Assembly (NCBI GenBank): GCA_029938515.1
Contig: JAOZUU010000187.1
Span: 1 to 5,918, forward strand
DNA length: 5,918 nt
Reading direction: 5' to 3'
Source of the DNA: Desulfobacterales bacterium
GTDB taxonomy: Bacteria; Desulfobacterota; Desulfobacteria; Desulfobacterales; QNYZ01
Shown here: positions 1-5,918 of the stretch, piece by piece
How positions within the stretch are numbered: the first letter of the stretch is position 1
Layout of the letters: the number at the start of each line of letters is the position of its first letter
The notes under the pieces: generated by a model
What the model saw: the letters and a program-made list of their open reading frames with translations, nothing else
Told to the model about the DNA's origin: nothing
The model's database searches: none
Translations under genes and position numbers: made by a program

Positions 1-3000
1 AAAATGATCGATAAAATGCGTCACAACAGCAGCCGGGCCATCATTTCCGGAGAAACAGCGGCCCTCCACGCCCATTTGAAAAAAAGAAAAAAACAGGGCG
101 TGCGGATGAACATCAACCATCTGGGCGAAGCGGTCCTGGGGGAGGCCGAGGCCCATCATCGTCTGGAGACCTATCTCAAGGATCTTGAAGATCCCCAGAT
201 CGAGTATATCTCGGTTAAAATATCCACCATTTATTCCCAGATTCATTCTCTGGCCTTTGAGTATACCGTCGACATCCTGGTGGATCGGCTCTCCCGGCTG
301 TACCGTCAGGCGGCCCGGCATGAATTTATCCGTCATAACGGCATCCGGGTAGCGAAATTTGTCAATCTTGATATGGAAGAATACCGGGATCTTGGTATCA
401 CTACCGCGGCCTTTTTACAGACCCTTTCCCAGCCCGAATTCACCTGTTACTCGGCCGGGATTGTCCTGCAGGCCTACCTGCCCGATTCCTTCAAAATCCA
501 GCGCACCCTCACCGACTGGGCCAAAAAAAGGGTCGCCGCGGGCGGCAGTCCCATTAAAATACGCATCGTCAAGGGGGCCAATATGGAGATGGAACAGGTC
601 GAGTCCGCCCTTTTTAACTGGCCTCTCGCATCCTACGACAATAAGCTTGATGTGGATGCCAACTACAAGCGGATGGTTCGCTTCGGCATGGATCCCGAAA
701 ACATCCGGGCGGTCAACCTCGGAATCGCGTCCCACAACCTTTTCGAACTGGCCTATGCCTATGAACTGGGGGAAAAAAATGATGTCAGCGATCATTTTTA
801 TTTTGAAATGCTGGAAGGGATGGCGGATCACGTCAGACGGGCACTGTCCGAAATGGCCGGGGATGTGCTGCTTTACGCCCCGGTGGCTTCCAAAGAGGAA
901 TTCATCAATGCCATCGCCTACCTGATTCGACGACTGGATGAAAATACCGCCGAAGAAAACTTTTTACGCCACGCACCGAACTTAAAGACCGATTCAAAGG
1001 CCTGGATATTTTTAAAGGACCAGTTTGTCGTCTCTGTTGACCGGATGGAAACGGCCGGAACAAAACCTTACCGTATCCAGGATCGCGGCCGGGAAATATT
1101 TCCGGAAAAAATGGGGACCTATTATGAAAACGAATTTGGAAACGAGCCCGATACGGATTGGACCCTGGCCGCCAATTGCAAGTGGGCTCAGGCAATTCGA
1201 GAGAAGTGGCAAAAATGTCCCGATGATTCACCCATCCAGATCCCCCTGGTAGTAGCCGGCCGGGAAGTTTACCTGGATCGGAAAATTCGCTCCACAATGG
1301 ATCCTTCCCAATACCATGACCAGGTCTGTGTGGCCCGGTTTGCAATGGCCGAAGACAAAGACCTGGCGGAAGCGGTGGCCACGGCCAGGGCAGACCCGGA
1401 TGGATGGCGGGAAACCAGCCACCATGACCGCCACTGTATTTTATCCGATGTTGCCGGGAATCTGCGCCGGGCCCGGGGCGACCTGATCGGGGCGGCCGCC
1501 GCCAATACTGGCAAGATTTTCACCGAAACGGATGTAGAGGTTTCCGAGGCCGTCGATCTTGCCGAATATTACCCTTTCTCGGCCAGGGCTTTTACCGACA
1601 TTGATCATATCAATGCACGGGGAAAAGGTGTCGGCGTTGTTGTCTCGCCCTGGAACTTTCCCATTGCCATCCCCTGCGGTGGTATCGTCGCCGCGCTGGC
1701 CGCCGGTAATACGGTGATTTTCAAGCCGTCCTCGTATGCGGTCCTGGTGGCCTGGCAGCTGTGTCGATGTTTCTGGGAAGCCGGAGTTTCCCGAAACACG
1801 CTGCAATTGCTTCCCTGCCCCGGAAACCGCCTCGGGGAAAAATTGATATCCCACCCGGATATCGATTTTATCATTTTAACCGGCGGTACCGAAACCGGTC
1901 TGGCCGTGCTGGCCGAAAAACCGGATGTTTACCTTGCGGCGGAAACCGGCGGAAAGAATGCGACCATCATGACTGCCATGTCCGACCGGGGTCAGGCTAT
2001 TAAGAACGTTGTTTATTCAGCTTTCGGCCATTGCGGGCAGAAGTGCTCGGCCACATCGCTGCTGATCCTTGAAAAGGAGGTTTTCGATGACCCCCATTTT
2101 AAGAAGAAGCTTATCGATGCCGTCCAAAGCCTTTCCGTGGGATCGGCCTGGGATTTTCACAACCGGATGGGCCCGATGATTAAACCGCCGGGAGATGAAC
2201 TGGAACAGGCCCTGACCCAGCTAACGCCCGGTGAAACCTGGGCACTGACACCCGAAAAAGTTGATGATAACCCGCTTATCTGGACGCCGGGAATCAAATG
2301 GGACGTCCAGCCGGGATCCAGGACGCACAGGACCGAATTTTTCGGACCCCTGCTGGGAGTCATGCGGGCGGACAACCTGAGCCAGGCCATCGACTATGCC
2401 AATCAAACCGGCTATGGATTGACTTCCGGGCTGGAAAGCCTCGACCGCCGCGAACAGGATCAATGGAAAGTACGGATCAACGCCGGGAATTTATACATTA
2501 ACCAGGGAACCACCGGCGCCATCGTCCTGCGTCAACCTTTCGGTGGCATGGGCGGCGGCATGGGGAAATCAGCTCTCGGTCCCGGAATCAAGACCGGTGG
2601 ACCTCACTATGTGACCCAGTTCATGAATTTTACGGAAACCGGTTTGCCGCGGGTGGGCGCCATCGAAAAAGAGACCCGGTTGCTGCGTCTTGCCCAGCAA
2701 TGGCAACAACAGCTATACTGGGGCCGATTTCCCGAGATTGCAAACGACCTGAAAAAAACCGTTCGGGCGATTAAGAGCTATCTTTACCATGCTGAACAGA
2801 CATTTAATCGTGAAAAGGACTACTTCCATCTGCGGGGTCAGGATAATATTCTTCGCTATCTACCCCTGGGTGAAATCGTGGTGCGGATTCACGCAAAGGA
2901 CGCCCTCTTTGATGCCTTGGCCCGCATCGCGGCGGTACTCATCGCCCGGTCCCGGCCGGTGATCAGTATACCACCGGACCTGGACAATCCGGTGACGGCG

Positions 3001-3303
3001 TTTCTGGCCGGTCGGCATGGAAAAGAATTGCTGAAAAAAACAGAGATTATCCGGCAAAATGATGTAGAATTGATTGCTGGTATGGCCCGGGCACAGCGCA
3101 TCCGTTACGCAGCCCCTGAGCGTGTACCAGGTGTTGTTTTGGATGCGGCTGCGAAAATGGGGTTCTATATCGCCCGGACGCCTGTATTAATGGAAGGATC
3201 AATCGAATTGATTCATTATTTTGGCAACCAGAGTATTTGTGATGCCTATCATCGCTATGGGAATCTGGGTGAACGGGGAATGACAAGTGAAGTTGATGGC
3301 TAA
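1..3303 (+). CDS. putA: Bifunctional proline dehydrogenase / L-glutamate gamma-semialdehyde dehydrogenase (PutA-type), 5' partial
   Basis: Oxidises proline to P5C with FAD, then glutamate semialdehyde to glutamate with NAD+. Residues are numbered from the ATG at 4. The frame is already open at base 1, and the protein begins just before the first barrel strand (NINHLGEAVLG, about 36-46), so the true N terminus probably lies upstream. The proline dehydrogenase barrel spans about 35-330. K72, D123, Y291 (YAPV), Y306 and R309/R310 match E. coli PutA K329, D370, Y540, Y552 and R555/R556. The aldehyde dehydrogenase spans about 440-880: PWNFP 549-553, TGGTETG 626-632, general base E647, nucleophile C681 in GQKCSA, EFFGP 778-782, anchor loop GTTGA 835-839 and QPFGG 844-848. 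The E647-C681 and C681-E778 spacings (34 and 97) equal the ALDH norm. Residues 880-1099 form an extra C-terminal domain ending in QSI...YHRYGNLG (1076-1089), like the conserved C-terminal motif of long PutAs. No DNA-binding domain is visible in the part seen. Family assignment is very sure; the start is not. Confidence 0.95.
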   Translation, partial: KMIDKMRHNSSRAIISGETAALHAHLKKRKKQGVRMNINHLGEAVLGEAEAHHRLETYLKDLEDPQIEYISVKISTIYSQIHSLAFEYTVDILVDRLSRLYRQAARHEFIRHNGIRVAKFVNLDMEEYRDLGITTAAFLQTLSQPEFTCYSAGIVLQAYLPDSFKIQRTLTDWAKKRVAAGGSPIKIRIVKGANMEMEQVESALFNWPLASYDNKLDVDANYKRMVRFGMDPENIRAVNLGIASHNLFELAYAYELGEKNDVSDHFYFEMLEGMADHVRRALSEMAGDVLLYAPVASKEEFINAIAYLIRRLDENTAEENFLRHAPNLKTDSKAWIFLKDQFVVSVDRMETAGTKPYRIQDRGREIFPEKMGTYYENEFGNEPDTDWTLAANCKWAQAIREKWQKCPDDSPIQIPLVVAGREVYLDRKIRSTMDPSQYHDQVCVARFAMAEDKDLAEAVATARADPDGWRETSHHDRHCILSDVAGNLRRARGDLIGAAAANTGKIFTETDVEVSEAVDLAEYYPFSARAFTDIDHINARGKGVGVVVSPWNFPIAIPCGGIVAALAAGNTVIFKPSSYAVLVAWQLCRCFWEAGVSRNTLQLLPCPGNRLGEKLISHPDIDFIILTGGTETGLAVLAEKPDVYLAAETGGKNATIMTAMSDRGQAIKNVVYSAFGHCGQKCSATSLLILEKEVFDDPHFKKKLIDAVQSLSVGSAWDFHNRMGPMIKPPGDELEQALTQLTPGETWALTPEKVDDNPLIWTPGIKWDVQPGSRTHRTEFFGPLLGVMRADNLSQAIDYANQTGYGLTSGLESLDRREQDQWKVRINAGNLYINQGTTGAIVLRQPFGGMGGGMGKSALGPGIKTGGPHYVTQFMNFTETGLPRVGAIEKETRLLRLAQQWQQQLYWGRFPEIANDLKKTVRAIKSYLYHAEQTFNREKDYFHLRGQDNILRYLPLGEIVVRIHAKDALFDALARIAAVLIARSRPVISIPPDLDNPVTAFLAGRHGKELLKKTEIIRQNDVELIAGMARAQRIRYAAPERVPGVVLDAAAKMGFYIARTPVLMEGSIELIHYFGNQSICDAYHRYGNLGERGMTSEVDG
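2542..2565 (+). repeat. 12-base in-frame tandem microduplication inside putA
   Basis: Two adjacent 12-base units, GGTGGCATGGGC (2542-2553) and GGCGGCATGGGG (2554-2565), agree at 10 of 12 positions. They encode GGMG twice (residues 847-854), directly after QPF of the aldehyde dehydrogenase substrate loop. Related enzymes, as I recall them, have one GGMG followed by KSA. The second unit therefore looks like a four-residue insertion; the two differences are third-codon-position changes, so it is not very recent. Confidence 0.6.
3275..3280 (+). promoter_or_regulatory. Ribosome binding site for htrA, inside the putA coding region
   Basis: GGGGAA lies six bases before the GTG at 3287. This is better spacing than anything in front of the alternative ATG at 3296, where the nearest purine run (GAAG) is only three bases away. 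It supports the GTG start and a 17-base overlap with putA, so ribosomes finishing putA may start htrA directly. The alternative ATG would shorten the signal peptide by only three residues. Confidence 0.45.
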
Positions 3304-4717
3304 TAATCATAGATGGGCACTGTCAGGTTCGATCGCCGGCTGGGCGCTTACCTTGATCGCCTTTTTAGCCATTGCCGCTGATGCCCACGCCGAGACTATT
3401 TCCAGGGAAAGCCCGGTGGTCAAAGCGGTTCGCAAAATCGGACCGGCGGTGGTCAATATCAGCTCCCGGCAGGAGGTCAGGCAGCGCACCAACCCGTTTT
3501 CCGGTTTTAGCGGGCATCCGTTTTTCGATTCGTTTTTCAAGGATTTTTTTGACCCGGATTTTGAACGTCATTATCAGCGCGCCAGCCTCGGCTCGGGGGT
3601 GATTATCGACGGCCGCCGGGGATATATCCTGACCAACGCCCACGTCATCGAAAAAGCGGGAACCATCGATGTGGTCCTAAAGGACGAACGGGAATTTAAG
3701 GCCCAGATCGTGGGAGCGGACCCCGATTCCGACCTGGCGGTACTGCGGATTGAATCGGGTGATCCCCTGCCGGCGGTGGAGATGGGGTCCGGTCAGGATC
3801 TCATGATCGGTGAAACCGTCATTGCCATCGGCAATCCCTTCGGTTTTTCCCATACGGTTACCACCGGTGTCATCAGTGCCCTGAACCGCAGTGTCCGAAC
3901 CGATGACCGCGTCTACCGGGATTTCATCCAGACCGATGCATCCATTAACCCGGGAAACAGCGGTGGGCCCCTTTTAAACATTTATGGGGACCTGATCGGT
4001 ATCAACACGGCGGTCTACGCCAAGGCTCAGGGGATCGGGTTCGCGATCCCCATTGACCGGGCCAAAAAAATCATCTCCGATCTGATCCAGTACGGTGAGG
4101 TCATCCAGTCCTGGATCGGTCTTATTATCCAGCCCCTTGACGATGATTTGGCCCGGTACTTGAAAATTCCGGATCGGTTGCGGCGCAAAAACGGCGGTAT
4201 ACTGGTCAAAGAAGTGCTCTCCCCAAGCCCGGCCCGGAAAGCCGGTATCCAAAACGGTGACATTATCCTCTCCATCGGTCATCGTCCCATTGCGTCCCGG
4301 GCCGATTACCAGACAATTTTAAAAGAAACCCGTACCGGCCGCCCCCTGTCATTAACCCTCTGGCGGGATTCAAAACAGTTAGAGATCGACGTTAAAACCA
4401 CCCGGTTCCCCGAAAACATGGCGGAACGTCTGGCCCGTAAAAATTTCGGTATTACCGTGGGGGATATCACCCCAAAAAACCGTCGCCGGTATGGCCTTCA
4501 AACTGAAAAAGGGGTTGTCATCCTGGAAATGGACCGGCAGGCTTATCTGACCCGGATCGGTGTGCGCCCCGGGGATGTGATCCACCAAATCGATGAAATC
4601 ACCGTCAACGATTTAAACGATTATCACAAGGCCGTGGCGAGATACCGACATAAATCGTCACTGGTGATCCTGCTGCAACGAAAAGATCAACTCTATTATC
4701 TGACGGTAAAGAATTGA
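3287..4717 (+). CDS. htrA: Periplasmic HtrA/DegP (Do) family serine endoprotease
   Basis: Exported protease and chaperone that removes misfolded envelope proteins; 476 residues, normal for the Do family. The N terminus is a Sec signal peptide: a short basic part (R9), a hydrophobic stretch at about 11-31, and an AHA|ET cleavage site after residue 35. The trypsin-like domain spans about 42-265 with the catalytic triad H119 (TNAHV), D149 (DSDLAVL) and S225 (NPGNSGGPL), all intact. The segment before LGSGVIID (101-108) is the LA loop and is rich in phenylalanine (nine Phe in 71-92). PDZ1 spans about 276-372 (GGIL 303-306, GDIIL 324-328), and PDZ2 about 387-474 (GVVIL 409-413, PGDVI 428-432). The start is a GTG overlapping putA by 17 bases, chosen for its ribosome binding site; ATG at 3296 is the alternative. 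The stop codon lies inside a heptamer repeat. Whether it is DegP-, DegQ- or MucD-like cannot be told from sequence alone. Confidence 0.96.
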   Translation: MKLMANNHRWALSGSIAGWALTLIAFLAIAADAHAETISRESPVVKAVRKIGPAVVNISSRQEVRQRTNPFSGFSGHPFFDSFFKDFFDPDFERHYQRASLGSGVIIDGRRGYILTNAHVIEKAGTIDVVLKDEREFKAQIVGADPDSDLAVLRIESGDPLPAVEMGSGQDLMIGETVIAIGNPFGFSHTVTTGVISALNRSVRTDDRVYRDFIQTDASINPGNSGGPLLNIYGDLIGINTAVYAKAQGIGFAIPIDRAKKIISDLIQYGEVIQSWIGLIIQPLDDDLARYLKIPDRLRRKNGGILVKEVLSPSPARKAGIQNGDIILSIGHRPIASRADYQTILKETRTGRPLSLTLWRDSKQLEIDVKTTRFPENMAERLARKNFGITVGDITPKNRRRYGLQTEKGVVILEMDRQAYLTRIGVRPGDVIHQIDEITVNDLNDYHKAVARYRHKSSLVILLQRKDQLYYLTVKN

Positions 4718-4740
4718 CGATTGACGATTGAGGGTTGAAG
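4713..4740 (+). repeat. Heptamer tandem array, left arm
   Basis: Four consecutive 7-base units: ATTGACG (4713), ATTGACG (4720), ATTGAGG (4727) and GTTGAAG (4734). The units decay from left to right (7, 7, 6 and 5 matches to the first). The array starts within the last sense codon of htrA, and its first unit supplies the TGA stop (4715-4717). Confidence 0.7.
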
Positions 4741-4795
4741 GTGTGCTGCCAATTATATAAATAGCAGAGCGAAGCGATTCCACAAATCGTCAATC
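4719..4795. repeat. Inverted repeat joining the two heptamer arrays
   Basis: GATTGACGATT (4719-4729) is perfectly complementary to AATCGTCAATC (4785-4795), giving an 11-bp stem with a 55-base loop. A competing small hairpin, CGATT-CCACA-AATCG (4775-4789), uses the same right arm. The core (4741-4780) holds an AT-rich stretch (TATATAAATA) and GCGAAGC at 4769-4775. There is no T-run after the right arm, so a classical intrinsic terminator is not supported, although the stem could protect or end the htrA message. Confidence 0.6.
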
Positions 4796-4815
4796 ACAAA
4801 TCATCAATCACCAAT
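4781..4815 (-). repeat. Heptamer tandem array, right arm in opposite orientation
   Basis: Five consecutive 7-base units on the + strand: CACAAAT (4781), CGTCAAT (4788), CACAAAT (4795), CATCAAT (4802) and CACCAAT (4809). Read on the other strand they follow ATTGACG-like spelling; the unit at 4788 is its exact reverse complement. The units also pair into a 14-base period: 4781-4794 and 4795-4808 differ at one base. Confidence 0.7.
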
Positions 4816-4833
4816 CGAATATGACTGATACCC

Positions 4834-5918
4834 ATGGAGCAAACAGAAGACCAATCCCCCCGTTCCCCCTTTGCCATTACCAACATCCGCTGCTTCATTT
4901 TCTTTCGCATTTTTTTCAACGCCCGCTTTTACTACCCCATCTTTACGATTCTGTTTATCGATTTTGGATTGACCCTGGAACAATTTGCGTTACTTAACGT
5001 GGTCTGGGCGGCAACCATTGTCCTTTTGGAAGTTCCTTCGGGGGCGCTGGCCGACATCGTCGGGCGTAAAAATCTGCTGGTTTTTGCCGGTATTCTAATG
5101 GTGATCGAGATGGGGCTGCTCTGTGTCGTACCGGTGGGTTATTCAAGACTTTTATTTGCCATATTTTTAATCAACCGGGTCCTGAGTGGTACCGCGGAAG
5201 CCGCCGCCAGCGGTGCCGATGAGGCCCTTGCGTACGATACCTTGAAAAAAGAAGGGGATATTAACGATTGGAGCCTTGTTCTCGAAAAACAAATGCGTTT
5301 CCAATCGATTGCCTATATCGGTGCCATGACCCTCGGGGCAGCGGTCTATGATCCGGCCCTCATGCAGAAATTTGCCGATTGGCTGGGTTTGAAAGCCGTG
5401 CTGACCCAGGCGGTCACGTTGCGGTTTCCCATCTATTTAACTCTGGTCATGGCTGTTCTCACCCTGATCACGACCCTTCGCATGCGGGAAATCAACAACC
5501 GTGCGGAAGAGTGCCTGGATCTGTCCGGATGTGGTCCAACTGTCGGGGATGCCTTTAAGTTAACCTTTCAGGCCGGCAGGTGGATCCTGAAAACGCCTTT
5601 CGCCCTGGTGATTATTGCCTTCGGTTTTTTGTTCGACCATGTGATCCGGATGCTGTTGACCTTAAACAGCCAGTACTACCGGGAAATCCAGCTTCCCGAA
5701 GCTTCCTTCGGACTGATCGGATCGGCAATGGCGATTGTCGGCCTGGTGATTCCCCGGCTGGCCTTGTATCTTACCCGCACCCAGACACCGGCCAAAAACC
5801 TGGTGATTCTGTCTTTCTTCACACTGGCGGGATTGACAGGGATGACATTCTTTTTCCCCTACATCGGCGTCATTCCCGCTATGATGCTTTCCGCAATCAT
5901 GATGATGACCCATTTCTT
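4834..5918 (+). CDS. Major facilitator superfamily (MFS) transporter, 3' partial
   Basis: Inner-membrane secondary transporter; 361 residues are visible and the frame is still open at the window edge. The start is the ATG at 4834 (MEQTEDQSPR...), since an in-frame TGA at 4822 rules out a start further upstream. No good Shine-Dalgarno sequence precedes it. Hydrophobic helices fall at roughly 19-42, 50-70, 80-100, 104-125, 158-175, 198-216, 256-275, 297-316, 330-350 and 351 onward, so about ten of the usual twelve are present. The MFS motif A is clear in the loop after helix 2 (GALADIVGRK, 70-79). SGADEALAYDTL (126-137) after helix 4 is a signature of one MFS subgroup with SGxxEALxYD. A charged loop at 217-252 matches the central cytoplasmic loop. 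The substrate cannot be inferred; drug or small-metabolite efflux is common in the superfamily. It lies 116 bases after htrA on the same strand, beyond the repeat region, so co-transcription is uncertain. Confidence 0.9.
   Translation, partial: MEQTEDQSPRSPFAITNIRCFIFFRIFFNARFYYPIFTILFIDFGLTLEQFALLNVVWAATIVLLEVPSGALADIVGRKNLLVFAGILMVIEMGLLCVVPVGYSRLLFAIFLINRVLSGTAEAAASGADEALAYDTLKKEGDINDWSLVLEKQMRFQSIAYIGAMTLGAAVYDPALMQKFADWLGLKAVLTQAVTLRFPIYLTLVMAVLTLITTLRMREINNRAEECLDLSGCGPTVGDAFKLTFQAGRWILKTPFALVIIAFGFLFDHVIRMLLTLNSQYYREIQLPEASFGLIGSAMAIVGLVIPRLALYLTRTQTPAKNLVILSFFTLAGLTGMTFFFPYIGVIPAMMLSAIMMMTHF

Noticed and set aside
359..925. 188-codon open frame on + strand inside putA, plus similar long open frames on the minus strand across putA and htrA
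   Set aside because: They overlap well-supported conserved coding sequence, their translations are low-complexity (Pro/Ser/Trp or Gly/Arg rich) and match no family I recognise. They are shadows of the real genes.
4735..4761. Possible sigma-70 promoter for the MFS gene: TTGAAG (4735-4740) and TATAAA (4756-4761)
   Set aside because: The spacer is only 15 bases, the -35 box is a decayed heptamer of the repeat array, and AT-rich matches of this quality arise by chance. Kept as a possibility only.
4605..4793. 62-codon minus-strand open frame across the htrA end and intergenic region
   Set aside because: It runs over the repeat arrays and the htrA coding end, has no recognisable domain or ribosome site, and its composition comes from the repeats.
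4719..4795. Rho-independent terminator after htrA
   Set aside because: The stem is AT-rich with a 55-base loop, and no T-run follows the right arm on either strand.
4713..4815. CRISPR array or insertion sequence end
   Set aside because: Units are 7 bases with no spacers, there is no transposase or target-site duplication, and the span is only about 100 bases.
4821..5003. Short + strand frame starting ATG 4821, overlapping the MFS start
   Set aside because: About 60 codons in another frame over the conserved MFS N terminus, with no family resemblance; mentioned only as a possible leader in the findings.

Overview
The window carries three protein genes, all on the + strand and packed almost end to end. 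They are a bifunctional proline-catabolism enzyme of the PutA type (5' end cut by the window edge), a periplasmic HtrA/DegP-family serine protease whose start overlaps the end of putA, and a major-facilitator-superfamily (MFS) transporter cut by the right edge. No RNA gene, transposase, CRISPR array or phage gene is visible, and no gene-free stretch exceeds about 115 bases.

Layout. Positions 1-3303 encode the proline dehydrogenase / L-glutamate-gamma-semialdehyde dehydrogenase, with both catalytic centres recognisable and a C-terminal extra domain ending in a PutA-like conserved motif. Positions 3287-4717 encode the exported protease, with signal peptide, trypsin-like domain with an intact His-Asp-Ser triad, and two PDZ domains. 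Its GTG start lies inside the putA reading frame, which suggests translational coupling. Positions 4718-4833 form the only real intergenic region. It is built from two heptamer-periodic repeat arrays in opposite orientation around a 40-base core, and the protease stop codon sits inside the first array. From 4834 to the end is the MFS transporter, about 361 residues of what is probably a 400+ residue protein.

Organism. The genes are Gram-negative in character: an HtrA with a Sec signal peptide implies a periplasm. The style of the fused enzyme (NINHLGEAVLGEAEA and RIVKGAN motifs, YHRYGNLG at the C terminus), together with moderate GC content, most resembles what I know from Desulfobacterota / former Deltaproteobacteria such as Desulfosarcina- or Geobacter-like lineages. 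This is inference from family resemblance and was not tested by a search.

How the genes may fit together. PutA turns proline into glutamate in the cytoplasm or at the membrane, giving electrons to quinones and NADH. HtrA degrades or chaperones misfolded periplasmic proteins. The transporter substrate is unknown. A shared putA-htrA transcript is likely from the overlap, but no established pathway joins the two. Most of the window is ordinary. The items that deserve a second look are the heptamer-repeat intergenic region, a 12-base in-frame microduplication next to the aldehyde-binding loop of putA, and active-site substitutions in its proline dehydrogenase half.
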